From assembly GCF_002008225.1 (NCBI RefSeq), contig NZ_MRDH01000025.1, forward strand, positions 1-64,000: a stretch of DNA of 64,000 bases. Reading direction: 5' to 3'. Shown here in pieces: positions 48,010-57,032 of this stretch. Numbering within the stretch: the stretch's first letter is position 1; each line of letters opens with the position of its first letter. The position numbers were made by a program, and so were the translations under genes. Under the pieces are notes generated by a model. It was not told where the DNA came from. It made no database searches and saw nothing but the letters and a program-made list of their open reading frames with translations. This DNA comes from Agrobacterium salinitolerans. GTDB taxonomy: Bacteria > Pseudomonadota > Alphaproteobacteria > Rhizobiales > Rhizobiaceae.

Positions 48010-50337
48010 ATGTTCAATTTCCAAGTGAAGTCGCTTGCGACGAAGCTGATCCTCGTAACCGGCTGCGCCATCACCACGGTTCTCGTTGCATCGAATTCCT
48101 TTCTCATTTCCCAGACGAGTGAGCGCGTGCACGCGCTGACCATGGATCAGGCCAATACCGAAGCGCGCGCCATCGCCAATGTGATCGCCGCCGATGTGGG
48201 CGAACTCGGCAGCGCCGCACGCTCCATGGCCGGCGTCATCGGCCGCGCGCATCAGGCGAAATCGATGGACCGGCCCGGCATCGTCAACATCCTCAAGGCC
48301 AATGTCGAGCAGAATACTTTTGCTTTCGGAAGCTGGTTTTGCGAGCAGCTCGGCCTTTTTGATGGACAGAGCACGGAGATTGCGGGCAGGCTCGATCTTG
48401 GCACCAATGAAAACGGCGCGTTTGCCCCCTATTGGTCGAAGACCCAGAAGGGCGACATCCAGTTTTCGACCTTCAAGAACGATTATGCGGCGGAATGGTA
48501 TGCGCTCGCCGCCAAATCCGGCAAGGGCGCCATTACCCAGCCTTATCTCGCCGAAGGCACGGAAGTACCCACAACCATGACCTCGCTTGCCTATCCGGTC
48601 ATGTCGGACGGCAAGATGATTGGTGTGGCGGGTGTCGATATCTCGCTGGCCTCGCTGTCGCAGAAGCTGCAGGCGCTGCATCCTTTCGAAACCGGCCGCG
48701 TAACGCTCGTTTCGCAGGGCGGCCAGTGGCTGGTGCCGCCGACGCCCGAGCAGAACATGAAGGCTTACGACGGAGACGGTGCGAGCACCGTGCAGGCGGC
48801 GATTACCTCCGGCAAACAGGGCCTCATTGAAAATCTCGGCCTCGATACGGACGCGCCCTATAACCGTCTCGTCTATCCCTTCGCCGTTCCGGGCCTCAAC
48901 GCGACCTGGGTGGTGCTGGTGGATATTCCCCATCAGGCCCTGAACGCACCGGTTCAGGAACAGACCTACATGATGATCATCGGTGCGATCGTCATTCTCG
49001 CTGCCGTCATCACTGCGCTTTATTTCGCCGTGCGCCATTTCGTCCGCAATCCGCTTGCCTCGCTGGTTTCCGACGTCAGGACGCTGAGCGACGGTCGCTA
49101 CGATGTACCGGTTTCCGGACAGGAGCGCCGGGATGAGACGGGTGCGGTAGCTACTGCACTTGAAGGTTTCCGCGCGAAGCTTGCCGGTATCCGCGAGATG
49201 GAGGCCGAAGCCGAGGCCCAGCGTGGTCACGCGGAAACGGCGCGCCAGCGCTCGGAATCCGAGCGTACTGAAAACAGCCGCATGCAGCAGCACATTGTCG
49301 GCGTGCTGGGTGCTGGCCTCAATGCGCTTTCGCAGGGCAATCTCACCTACCGTATCGAAGACGAGTTCCCCGGCGAATATGCGAAGCTGCGCGAGGACTT
49401 CAACTCGGCGCTCGCCAGCCTCGAGGAAACCGTTTCCACGGTCAACGCAACCGTCGTCAGCATCGGCAACGGCACCGGCGAGATCACCCGCGCAGCCAGC
49501 GATCTTTCGCACCGCACGGAACAGCAGGCCGCAAGCCTGGAAGAAACCGCCGCCGCCCTCAATGAGCTGACCGCGCAGGTGAATTCCAGCGCGGAAAACG
49601 CCGCAGAGGCGGCCGGAGCCGTCAGCCATGCCTGCGACGATGCGGGCAAATCGGGTGAAGTCGTGCAGCAGGCCGTGAACTCCATGGAAGGCATCGCGCA
49701 ATCCTCTGCCGAAATCTCCCGCATCATCGGCGTTATCGACGAGATCGCCTTCCAGACCAACCTTCTGGCGCTGAATGCGGGTGTGGAAGCCGCGCGCGCC
49801 GGTGATGCCGGCAAGGGCTTTGCCGTCGTAGCACAGGAGGTGCGCGAACTGGCGCAGCGGTCTGCCACCGCGGCCAAGGAGATCAAGGGCCTCATCAACA
49901 CCTCGGCCACCCAGGTGGACGAGGGCGTCCAACTGGTCGGCAAGGCCGGTGCGACGATGAAAAAGATCGCCGATCAGGTTCTGCAGATCAACCAGTTGAT
50001 ACGGCAGATTTCCGCCTCCGCCAGCGAGCAGGCGGTAGGCCTTAAAGAGATCAATTCCGCTGTCACGCAGATGGATCAGGTTACCCAGCAGAATGCGGCG
50101 ATGGTGGAAGAAACCACGGCGGCCAGCGTGACGCTGAACAGCGAAGCCGAAACGCTGAAGTCGCTCGTGGCCGGTTTCTCCGTTTCCGGCGGCCACTCCA
50201 GCCAGCAACTGCGCGCCACGGCGGCGGCAATGCGCGCCCCCGCCGCTCCGGCAAGGGCGCAGGCTGCGGCTCCTCGCGCCCGTCCGAGAACCAGCGGTGC
50301 AAACGCGCTGGCGCAGGATGACTGGACGGAGTTCTGA
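48010..50337 (+). CDS. Cache-domain methyl-accepting chemotaxis protein
   Basis: 775 residues. TM1 is about 12-33, the periplasmic double-Cache ligand domain 45-315 ([38 protein letters not shown]), TM2 about 318-341, then a HAMP domain, a linker and the signalling hairpin with tip [20 protein letters not shown]. The protein ends in DWTEF, which resembles the CheR/CheB-tethering pentapeptide. The ligand is unknown; double-Cache receptors often bind amino or organic acids. ATG 48010 follows GAGG at 6 bases; an in-frame TTG at 47995 is rejected. Confidence 0.93.
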   Translation: MFNFQVKSLATKLILVTGCAITTVLVASNSFLISQTSERVHALTMDQANTEARAIANVIAADVGELGSAARSMAGVIGRAHQAKSMDRPGIVNILKANVEQNTFAFGSWFCEQLGLFDGQSTEIAGRLDLGTNENGAFAPYWSKTQKGDIQFSTFKNDYAAEWYALAAKSGKGAITQPYLAEGTEVPTTMTSLAYPVMSDGKMIGVAGVDISLASLSQKLQALHPFETGRVTLVSQGGQWLVPPTPEQNMKAYDGDGASTVQAAITSGKQGLIENLGLDTDAPYNRLVYPFAVPGLNATWVVLVDIPHQALNAPVQEQTYMMIIGAIVILAAVITALYFAVRHFVRNPLASLVSDVRTLSDGRYDVPVSGQERRDETGAVATALEGFRAKLAGIREMEAEAEAQRGHAETARQRSESERTENSRMQQHIVGVLGAGLNALSQGNLTYRIEDEFPGEYAKLREDFNSALASLEETVSTVNATVVSIGNGTGEITRAASDLSHRTEQQAASLEETAAALNELTAQVNSSAENAAEAAGAVSHACDDAGKSGEVVQQAVNSMEGIAQSSAEISRIIGVIDEIAFQTNLLALNAGVEAARAGDAGKGFAVVAQEVRELAQRSATAAKEIKGLINTSATQVDEGVQLVGKAGATMKKIADQVLQINQLIRQISASASEQAVGLKEINSAVTQMDQVTQQNAAMVEETTAASVTLNSEAETLKSLVAGFSVSGGHSSQQLRATAAAMRAPAAPARAQAAAPRARPRTSGANALAQDDWTEF

Positions 50338-50358
50338 CAGGCCTTCCTGACTTCAAAT

Positions 50359-50393
50359 AAAAAGGGCCGCTGGGGATACCAGCGGCCCTTTTT
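50359..50393. terminator. Strong bidirectional terminator after the Cache receptor
   Basis: AAAAAGGGCCGCTGG and CCAGCGGCCCTTTTT are perfect 15-base arms around a 5-base loop. The A and T ends make it work for the chemoreceptor on plus and the nucleoside hydrolase on minus. Confidence 0.92.
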
Positions 50394-50408
50394 GGTGTTC
50401 GTATTCCG

Positions 50409-51353
50409 TCACAGACGGGCGAAACGTTCCGTCAGTAATTCGAAGAAGCCGTCGGCGTCCACCTTGCGCATCACACGGGCATTGGCGGGCCGTTCGGTAA
50501 CATTCCACCAGTCCACCACTGTCATGCCCATGGTCAGCTCGGAATGGACCTCGATTTCGACATTGCATTCGCGACCTTCGAACAACTCGGGCTTGATGAG
50601 ATAGGCAATGACGCTCGGGTCATGCAGCGGACCGCCATCCGAACCGTACTTCTCAATATCGAAACGTTCGAAGAATTCCAGCATTTCAGCCATGGCGATG
50701 GCCGGCCGCGTGCCAATGTCGCGAATGCGGCTGACCCGAGCCTTGGTCGTCAGCAACTGATGGGTGACGTCGAGCGGCATCATGACGATCGGCATGCCGG
50801 AGCGGAAGACGATATCGGCGGCCTGCGGGTCGACATAGATGTTGAATTCCGCCGCCGGTGTGATGTTGCCGCCCTCGAAGAAGCCACCGCCCATCATCAC
50901 CAGCTCCTTGACGCGATCGGCGATTTCCGGGGCCTTCAGGAGCGCCAGCGCCACGTTGGTCAGCGCGCCGAGCGTGCAGAGCGTTACGGTGCCGGCGGGT
51001 TCCCGCATCAGCGTTTCAATGATGAAATCGACCGCATGCTGCTTTTGCGCTTCCATGGTCGGCTCATCGAGAACCGGGCCGTTGAGGCCGGTGCTGCCGT
51101 GAACATGCTCGGCGGTGATGGGCTTGCGCACCAGCGGCTTCTCCGCGCCCTCATAGACGGGAATATCGGTGCGGCCGCACAATTCGCAGATGATGCGGAT
51201 GTTGCGGCTGGTCAGTTTCAGCGGAACGTTGCCGGCAACGGCGCACAGCCCGAGAATGTCGATTTCGTCAGGGCTCCCAAAAGCGAGCATGATTGCCGCC
51301 GCGTCGTCCTGGCCCGGATCGGTGTCGATGATGATTTTTCTGCGTTCTGCCAT
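50409..51353 (-). CDS. Inosine/uridine-preferring nucleoside hydrolase
   Basis: 314 residues. The N-terminal calcium site DTDPGQDDAAAIM (residues 10-22) is the family hallmark. MMGGGFFEGGNITPAAEFNIYVDPQAAD carries further substrate ligands and GGPLHDPSVIAYL the C-terminal His-Asp. It hydrolyses the N-glycosidic bond of ribonucleosides for salvage. No nucleoside transporter or ribokinase adjoins it; rbsK is 10 kb away. ATG 51353 gives the family length. Confidence 0.92.
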   Translation of the reverse strand: MAERRKIIIDTDPGQDDAAAIMLAFGSPDEIDILGLCAVAGNVPLKLTSRNIRIICELCGRTDIPVYEGAEKPLVRKPITAEHVHGSTGLNGPVLDEPTMEAQKQHAVDFIIETLMREPAGTVTLCTLGALTNVALALLKAPEIADRVKELVMMGGGFFEGGNITPAAEFNIYVDPQAADIVFRSGMPIVMMPLDVTHQLLTTKARVSRIRDIGTRPAIAMAEMLEFFERFDIEKYGSDGGPLHDPSVIAYLIKPELFEGRECNVEIEVHSELTMGMTVVDWWNVTERPANARVMRKVDADGFFELLTERFARL

Positions 51354-51448
51354 GTCTTGCCCGCCGTTGAGATGAGCGCTTTTTTCGAGCGGCGGGTGCT
51401 CACTTGTCAAGCCTCATTCCCCGGTATCCCCTTTGCTCGTCGCCGCGT

Positions 51449-51477
51449 CTTGCGTATTGCGGTTGTGCTTCCCATAT
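51449..51477 (+). promoter_or_regulatory. Candidate heat-shock (RpoH) promoter for ibpA
   Basis: CTTGCG (51449-51454), 16 bases, CCCATAT (51471-51477): a good match to the alphaproteobacterial RpoH consensus. The transcript would begin near 51485, leaving a leader of about 75 bases. In the leader CTTG, GTTG and CAAG can fold into a small hairpin next to the AAGGA Shine-Dalgarno candidate. Confidence 0.6.
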
Positions 51478-51559
51478 TGCAGGGGCCGGTGCGATTGACC
51501 GGCAAGGCTGCCGGAAGCGGGGCCGCGAAACGTCGCTTGGTTGCAAGGACAAAAGAGAC

Positions 51560-51985
51560 ATGAGCCGCATGACGCCATTCACCCACCCGCTTTTGCTGGG
51601 TTTTGATGCCATGGAAAAAACGCTGGAGCGCATGGCGAAGGCCAATGACGGCTATCCTCCCTATAACATAGAGCGTCTGCCCGGCAACGATGACGTGCCC
51701 GAGCGCCTGAGGATTACCATCGCGGTTGCCGGTTTTTCGCAGGACGATCTGGATGTCACGACGGCCGATAACCAGCTTGTCATCCGCGGCCGCCAGCAGG
51801 AACAGGAGAAGCGCGATTTTCTCTATCGCGGAATCGCGGTGCGCCAGTTCCAGCGGGTCTTCGTGCTCGCCGACGGCATGCAGGTCAGGGAGGCGCGCCT
51901 GCGCAACGGCCTTCTTTCCATCGATCTGGTCCGGCCGGAAATTTCAAACGTGGTGAAGAAAATTAATATTTCTGTCTCAGAGTAG
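51560..51985 (+). CDS. ibpA: Small heat-shock protein (Hsp20/IbpA)
   Basis: 141 residues with an alpha-crystallin domain (about 33-130: YNIERLPGNDDVPERLRITIAVAGF, LVIRGRQQEQE, FQRVFVLADGMQVREARLRNGLLSIDLVRP) and a short C-terminal tail with the IxI-type INI. It holds unfolded proteins for DnaK/ClpB. The ATG at 51560 is the class-A IbpA start MSRMTPFTHPLLLGFD. The upstream RpoH-like promoter and the DUF1150 gene 56 bases downstream support heat-shock control. Confidence 0.95.
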   Translation: MSRMTPFTHPLLLGFDAMEKTLERMAKANDGYPPYNIERLPGNDDVPERLRITIAVAGFSQDDLDVTTADNQLVIRGRQQEQEKRDFLYRGIAVRQFQRVFVLADGMQVREARLRNGLLSIDLVRPEISNVVKKINISVSE

Positions 51986-52041
51986 ACCATGAACGCCGGA
52001 ATCCGACACGAATCGCTCGGCGTGAAGAAGGAGGCTGAAAT

Positions 52042-52299
52042 ATGCTGTTGAAAGAAGCGCATGCGCGTCTCACCCAATCCCAGCTCGCCCATATCGGCGA
52101 AGGAGAAGTGGGATATATCCGCAAGATTCGCGCGGAAGACGTCAGCCGCTGTTTCCCGGAAGCGCCCGATCTCGATCCGCAGTTGGACCTTTGGGCGCTG
52201 TTCGGTGCAGATGGTACGCCGATCCTCCTGACGGACAACCGGTCCAGTACGTTTTTCAAGGCTGCCGAAGACGATCTCCAGACCGTCAGCCTGCATTGA
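52042..52299 (+). CDS. DUF1150 family protein
   Basis: 85 residues, soluble, no membrane segment. Conserved stretches are HIGEGEVGYIRKIRAEDV and LWALFGADGTPILLTDNR. I recognise it as DUF1150, small alphaproteobacterial proteins usually encoded directly after an IbpA-type Hsp20. A co-chaperone or client-related role is plausible but unproven. A good GAAGGAGG-type site lies upstream and a strong terminator follows. Confidence 0.85.
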   Translation: MLLKEAHARLTQSQLAHIGEGEVGYIRKIRAEDVSRCFPEAPDLDPQLDLWALFGADGTPILLTDNRSSTFFKAAEDDLQTVSLH

Positions 52300-52303
52300 A
52301 GAA

Positions 52304-52330
52304 AAAAGCCCGCTTTTGAGCGGGCTTTTC
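52304..52330. terminator. Bidirectional terminator after the DUF1150 gene
   Basis: AAAAGCCCGCT and AGCGGGCTTTT, 11-base perfect arms around TTTG. It serves ibpA-DUF1150 on plus and the EF-hand gene on minus. Confidence 0.9.
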
Positions 52331-52339
52331 TTTCGCGGG

Positions 52340-52948
52340 TTAAAGGAACGGGCGGTCCGGCATGTCGTCGATGGAGATGACGCCGTCCTTGTTCTTGTCC
52401 AGCCGTTCAAACATCTTTTCGCCGGCGGCGGTGAATTCGGCCTTGCTGACCTGACCGTTCTCGTCGGTATCGGCCCAGCGGATCAGCGCGAAACCTGCGC
52501 CCTTGCCGCCATGCTTGCCCCATCCCTGATGGCCAAAACGGCCGCCATGTTCGCGCTCGGCATGTCTTTCGGCGCGCTTGCCCTCGGGGCCCTTGCCGTC
52601 TTCGGCTTTGGCCTCCTCACGCTCGGGACGGGGATTGGCGGCGCGGAAAGCTTCCATTTTCGCCTGGCGATACTCACGCATTTCCTTCGGCGTGATCGAG
52701 CCGTCCTTGTCCTTGTCGATCTCGGTGAAGAGCGCGTCCTGACGGGAGGCGAATTCTTCCTTGGAAATCTTGCCGTCCTTGTTGGCATCCGCAACCTTTA
52801 AGAGGTGAACGAAGGCGGCTTCCTGGCGGATTGGCATGCGATCCTTATGGCCTTTGCCGGGTGCGGCGAAACTTGCCGTTGCGGCCGTGCTGAGCACAAG
52901 GGCTGCGCCAAGAGCAGACAGGGCGATTTTTCGTGTGGTCATCGTCAT
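52340..52948 (-). CDS. Secreted EF-hand calcium-binding protein
   Basis: 202 residues. A signal peptide ends near residue 28 (TAATASFA). Four EF-hand loops are visible: DANKDGKISKEE (54-65), DKDKDGSITPKE (78-89), DTDENGQVSKAE (160-171) and DKNKDGVISIDD (184-195). All have the acidic 1/3/5/12 pattern and should bind calcium, although position 5 of the third is Asn. A charged Arg/Glu/Gly/His-rich linker (about 105-150) separates the two pairs. Probably periplasmic; role unknown. Two Met codons (positions 1 and 3) could start it. Confidence 0.85.
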   Translation of the reverse strand: MTMTTRKIALSALGAALVLSTAATASFAAPGKGHKDRMPIRQEAAFVHLLKVADANKDGKISKEEFASRQDALFTEIDKDKDGSITPKEMREYRQAKMEAFRAANPRPEREEAKAEDGKGPEGKRAERHAEREHGGRFGHQGWGKHGGKGAGFALIRWADTDENGQVSKAEFTAAGEKMFERLDKNKDGVISIDDMPDRPFL

Positions 52949-53048
52949 TACCTTTCTTTGGTGTCCCTGAAGAGAAGATAGTGACGTCCAGCAAGCCCCA
53001 CCACTTAAACATCGGTAAGGTGTATGAAGCTTCGGTAATGTTTGCTGC

Positions 53049-53762
53049 TCAGCCTGCGATGGTTTTCGTCAGGAAGCCGGTCAGATCGTCGGTGATGTAG
53101 TCGATATGCGCATCCGTGACGGCCGGGATTTCCCAGCGTTCCATGACGACACCCTCGAGATTGGCGGGGACGAGCAGCACGGTCTTCATGCCAAGCGCCT
53201 TGGGCGCCGCGAGATTGCGGGGTAAATCCTCGAACATGGCGGCTTTTTGCGTGTCGAGCTTCGCAAGCGCCGCGAACTTCTCATAGGTCGCGCTGGCCGG
53301 TTTCGGCAGATAGCCGGCGGCGACGATATCGAAAATATCCTCGAAATGATCGAGAATGCCAAGCGCACCGGCGGCGGCCTGCGCATGTTTGACGCTGCCG
53401 TTGGTAAGGATGAATTTGCGGCCCGGCAGAGCTTTGATCGCCTCGCCAAGTTCCGGATGCGGTTTCAGCGCCGAATAGTCGATGGCATGGGCACGTTCCA
53501 GAAACTCGTCCGGGCTGATGCCGTAATGGATCATCAGGCCCTGAAGCGTCGTGCCGTGGTCGTGATAATAGCGCTTCTGCAGCGCCCGCGCCTCGTCGGG
53601 ATCGAGCTTCAGAAGCTCCGCCACATAGGCCGTCATGTTACGGTCGATCTGCGAAAACAGATTGATGTGATGCGGATAGAGCGTGTTGTCGAGATCGAAG
53701 ACCCATTCGCTCACATGGGCGAAATCGGCGGCTTCGGGCAGGTTTTTCGGCTTTGTGTCCAT
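53049..53762 (-). CDS. HAD-type pyrimidine 5'-nucleotidase (SDT1-like)
   Basis: 237 residues. HAD motif I is VFDLDNTLYP (Asp23, Asp25), motif II ILTNGS, motif III/IV Lys in YLPKPAS and FEDLPRNL. This set, with a helical cap (YYHDHGTTLQGLM), matches the yeast SDT1-type pyrimidine nucleotidase subgroup. ATG 53762 gives the family length. In other rhizobia I recall this gene lying beside dapD and argB; here seven genes separate it from dapD. Confidence 0.85.
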   Translation of the reverse strand: MDTKPKNLPEAADFAHVSEWVFDLDNTLYPHHINLFSQIDRNMTAYVAELLKLDPDEARALQKRYYHDHGTTLQGLMIHYGISPDEFLERAHAIDYSALKPHPELGEAIKALPGRKFILTNGSVKHAQAAAGALGILDHFEDIFDIVAAGYLPKPASATYEKFAALAKLDTQKAAMFEDLPRNLAAPKALGMKTVLLVPANLEGVVMERWEIPAVTDAHIDYITDDLTGFLTKTIAG

Positions 53763-53868
53763 GGGCTGCTTTATGCCTGTTTCGAAGGCCGAAGAAAATC
53801 GAAAAGACGACGATTGATCAGAAAATCGGGCTTGGCTGCGGGCTCCCGCGCATGATACCGCCAAAGCC

Positions 53869-54786
53869 ATGGAACTCTGGATTGGTATCACTTTCGCAAG
53901 CGCGTTCCTGCAGAACCTGCGCTCGACCCTGCAAAAGCACCTCAAAGGCATGATGGGCACCACGGGCGCGACCTTCGTGCGCTTCGTGTTCGGCATGCCT
54001 TTCGCTCTCGCTTATCTTGCTTTCCTGCATTTCGGGCTCGGTCGCCCTCTGCCGGTGCCGAACATGTCCTTTGCCGTGTGGGCGACGGTCGGCGCCATGG
54101 CGCAGATTGCCGCCACCTTCCTGCTCGTGCACCTGTTCTCCTTCCGTAATTTCGCGGTTGGAACGGCCTATTCCCGCACAGAACCGGCGCAGGCGGCACT
54201 GTTCGCGGTTATTTTCATCGGGGAAAGCGTCAATGGCGGCACATTGGCGGCCATCGCCATCTCGGTCGCCGGCGTCATGCTGATTTCGGTGGCGCGCACG
54301 GAAGTCACGCCCGCTTCCTTCTTCACCTCGATCTTCAGCCGGACAGCGGGTATCGGTCTTGCCTCGGGCGCTTTCTTCGGCCTGTCATCAGTCGCTTACC
54401 GGTCGGCGTCGCTCGCGCTTGCGCCGAGCCTTCCCACTCCGGATGCGATGATGCAGGCGGGCTTTACTCTGGTTGTCGTCATCGTAATGCAGACGGTGTC
54501 GATGTTCCTGTGGATCGTCTGGCGCGAGCGGGAAGAGTTGCGGCGCATCGCCAAGGTGTGGAAACCGTCGCTTGCGGTCGGTTTCGTGGGCGCAACGGCC
54601 TCGTTCGGCTGGTTCACGGCGATGACCCTGCAGCAGGCCGCCGTGGTGAAGGCATTGGCGCAGGTAGAGATGCTCTTCGCCTTCGCCTCGACCGTGCTTT
54701 TCTTCAAGGAGAAGATCAACCGGCTCGAACTGTCCGGCTGCCTGCTGATTGTCGTGGGCGTGCTGTCGCTTTTGGCATTCGGCTGA
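53869..54786 (+). CDS. EamA/DMT-superfamily membrane transporter
   Basis: 305 residues with about ten membrane helices in two EamA repeats. Conserved pieces are FVRFVFGMPFALAYLAF, YSRTEPAQAALFAVIFIGES and the second-repeat VVKALAQVEMLFAFASTVLFFKEK. Members export amino acids or other metabolites; the substrate is unknown. It is divergent from the nucleotidase (about 106 bases between starts) and convergent with argB. Confidence 0.85.
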   Translation: MELWIGITFASAFLQNLRSTLQKHLKGMMGTTGATFVRFVFGMPFALAYLAFLHFGLGRPLPVPNMSFAVWATVGAMAQIAATFLLVHLFSFRNFAVGTAYSRTEPAQAALFAVIFIGESVNGGTLAAIAISVAGVMLISVARTEVTPASFFTSIFSRTAGIGLASGAFFGLSSVAYRSASLALAPSLPTPDAMMQAGFTLVVVIVMQTVSMFLWIVWREREELRRIAKVWKPSLAVGFVGATASFGWFTAMTLQQAAVVKALAQVEMLFAFASTVLFFKEKINRLELSGCLLIVVGVLSLLAFG

Positions 54787-54832
54787 ATGTCAGTCGTGGC
54801 GGACAGGCTTGCCGTCCGCCACCTGAAGCACA

Positions 54833-55717
54833 TCAGGGCACGATGAGCGTGCCGGCGCCTTCCGTGAAGATTTCCAGAAGGACGGAGTGGGGCGTCTTGC
54901 CGTTGAGGATCACAACGCCTTGAACACCGGCTTTGATGGCGTCGATGCAGGTCTCGACCTTCGGGATCATACCGCCGGAAATCGTGCCGTCCTTGATGAG
55001 CGCACGCGCCTGCGAGACGGTGAGTTCCTTGATGAGTTCCTTGTTCTTGTCGAGAACGCCGGGAACGTCGGTGAGAAACAGCAGACGCGAGGCGTGAAGC
55101 GCACCCGCAATCGCGCCGGCAAAGGTATCGGCATTGATATTGTAGGTGGCGCCATCGCGGCCGGGCGCGACCGGGGCGATCACCGGGATCATTTCCGACT
55201 TGGCGAGCAGGTCGAGCAGGGTGCGGTCGACTTCGGTGACTTCGCCGACGAACCCGAGATCGAGCACACGTTCGATATTGCTGTCAGGATCGATGACGGT
55301 CTTTTTCGCCTTTTCGGCAAAGACCATGTTGCCGTCCTTGCCGCACAGGCCGATCGCCCATTCGCCCGTCTGGTTGATGAGGGCGACGATTTCCTTGTTG
55401 ATCGAGCCGGCCAGGACCATTTCGACGATCTCGACCGTCTTAGCGTCGGTGACGCGCAGACCGCCCTCGAATTTCGATTCGATGCCCATCTTGGTCAGCA
55501 TCGCGCCGATCTGCGGGCCGCCGCCATGCACAACGATGGGGTTAATGCCCGATTGCTTCAAAAGGGCGATGTCTTCCGCGAAAGCCTTGCCGAGCGTGGA
55601 ATCCCCCATGGCGTGACCGCCATATTTCACCACGATGGTCTTGTTCTCGTATTTCTGCATGAAAGGCAGAGCCTGTGCGAGCAGCCGCGCCTGAGTTTCG
55701 CTTTCGGAAGACGTCAT
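54833..55717 (-). CDS. argB: Acetylglutamate kinase
   Basis: A 294-residue amino-acid kinase for the second step of arginine synthesis. [14 protein letters not shown] and [15 protein letters not shown] form the nucleotide and substrate sites, and [26 protein letters not shown] is conserved. The N-terminal helix (residues 1-25) fits the arginine-inhibited hexameric type. It lies in the same direction as rpmH-rnpA-yidC-engB but is separated from engB by an oppositely oriented gene. Confidence 0.97.
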   Translation of the reverse strand: MTSSESETQARLLAQALPFMQKYENKTIVVKYGGHAMGDSTLGKAFAEDIALLKQSGINPIVVHGGGPQIGAMLTKMGIESKFEGGLRVTDAKTVEIVEMVLAGSINKEIVALINQTGEWAIGLCGKDGNMVFAEKAKKTVIDPDSNIERVLDLGFVGEVTEVDRTLLDLLAKSEMIPVIAPVAPGRDGATYNINADTFAGAIAGALHASRLLFLTDVPGVLDKNKELIKELTVSQARALIKDGTISGGMIPKVETCIDAIKAGVQGVVILNGKTPHSVLLEIFTEGAGTLIVP

Positions 55718-55988
55718 CTAAAAACCTCGGTCTGTGGTTGCGGCCGTTGAAAGCCTGCCACCGCTCTAAAGCAAGTCTTTGACGGATGAAATAACCTCCT
55801 GGCCTTATTGTGTCGGCAACGGTCAAATTTCTTTTTTTTGGCTGTCCCGGTCCCGTAATGAGATTGACATAAAGGTCCAATGGGACCAGCCTTACACCGA
55901 AAAGGGGAGGGGTTAATTCAGGGTGACAGGTGATGTCGCGCGCCGCGGGAGCGATGCTGACCTGAACGACCGAGGAGCGAGAAACCAC

Positions 55989-56366
55989 ATGACGGCACCC
56001 GATCGAGACAAGCAAAGCGGCTTGCAGGATGAAGTGCTTGCGGGCGAATATGTGCTGGGTGCGCTGCCGCCGGAAAGCATGGCGGAGCTTGCCAAGCGCG
56101 TCAAACGCGACCGCCAGTTCGCGGCCATGGTCAGGCGCTGGCGGGACAATCTGGCGGAAACCGAATATCGCGAAAACGTAACCGTCGCCGCACTGCTGGA
56201 ACGGGACCCGAGCCGCTCCGGCCTGCCATTCAGGGGCCAGCCGCTACGGGGCGGCAGCATGTTCGCAGCCATATTTTCGGAGGTCTGGCATTCCGTGCGC
56301 TTCTGGCGCCTTCTGGCGTTAACGGCGATGCTCTGGACCGCCGTTCTGCTTTTCACCATCGCCTGA
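55989..56366 (+). CDS. Orphan anti-sigma-factor-like membrane protein
   Basis: 125 residues from ATG 55989 (GAGGAG 10 bases upstream; GTG 55923 is an alternative). Residues 15-60 (EVLAGEYVLGALPPESMAEL, then RDRQFAAMVRRWRDNLAE) match the cytoplasmic start of RskA/ChrR-type anti-sigma factors. A single membrane helix forms the C-terminus (FWRLLALTAMLWTAVLLF), and the protein then stops, so the usual periplasmic domain is missing. No sigma-factor gene is adjacent. It could be a minimal anti-sigma factor or a remnant. Confidence 0.65.
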   Translation: MTAPDRDKQSGLQDEVLAGEYVLGALPPESMAELAKRVKRDRQFAAMVRRWRDNLAETEYRENVTVAALLERDPSRSGLPFRGQPLRGGSMFAAIFSEVWHSVRFWRLLALTAMLWTAVLLFTIA

Positions 56367-56378
56367 GAGGCATGCCCC

Positions 56379-57032
56379 TCAAAGAGAGATCGTTCTGACG
56401 ATCTCGGCCCGCAGGCTATCCAGCCCGAATGATTTTTCCGAGGATGTGGCGAGAACTTCCGGATAGGCGGCGGGACGCTTGCGGATTTTCTCCAGCGTTT
56501 CACCGATGAGCCGCGGAACGCCGGCATCCTTGATCTTGTCCGTCTTCGTCAGCACGATCTGGTAGGAAACGGCCGCCTTGTCGAGCAGGGTCAGAACCTC
56601 CTCGTCATTCTTTTTCACGCCATGGCGGGAATCGATCAGCACGTAAACGCGCTTCAGCGTCGCACGGCCGCGCAGATAATCGAAGACAAGCTTCGTCCAG
56701 GCGTCGACCTGATCCTTGGGGGCCTGCGCATAACCGTAACCGGGCATGTCGACCAACGCCATCGGCGGCAGATCGCCCGCTTCGCCGGAATAACCATCCG
56801 GAACGAAATAGTTCAGTTCCTGCGTGCGTCCGGGCGTATTGGACGTGCGGGCAAGCCCCTTGTGGCCCACCAGCGCATTGATGAGCGAGGACTTGCCGAC
56901 ATTCGAACGACCGGCGAAGGCAATCTCCGGCGGCCCTTCGGGCGGCAGGAATTTCATTGCGGGAACGCCGCGAATGAAAATCCAGGGTCGCCCGAACAGG
57001 GGCTTTTCGGTTGCCGTGCCGGTCTCACTCAT
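56379..57032 (-). CDS. engB: Ribosome biogenesis GTPase EngB (YihA/YsxC)
   Basis: 217-residue TRAFAC GTPase. G1 is GRSNVGKSS (residues 41-49), G2/G3 include [14 protein letters not shown] and [11 protein letters not shown], and G4 is TKTDK. It assists large-subunit assembly. The start overlaps the yidC stop by 4 bases, so translation is probably coupled. It ends 12 bases from the convergent anti-sigma-like gene. Confidence 0.95.
   Translation of the reverse strand: MSETGTATEKPLFGRPWIFIRGVPAMKFLPPEGPPEIAFAGRSNVGKSSLINALVGHKGLARTSNTPGRTQELNYFVPDGYSGEAGDLPPMALVDMPGYGYAQAPKDQVDAWTKLVFDYLRGRATLKRVYVLIDSRHGVKKNDEEVLTLLDKAAVSYQIVLTKTDKIKDAGVPRLIGETLEKIRKRPAAYPEVLATSSEKSFGLDSLRAEIVRTISL

Noticed and set aside
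47959-50208. 749-codon minus-strand frame opposite the Cache chemoreceptor
   Set aside because: It is exactly antisense to a receptor with clear domains; its Gly/Arg/His-rich product is a shadow of regular codon bias.
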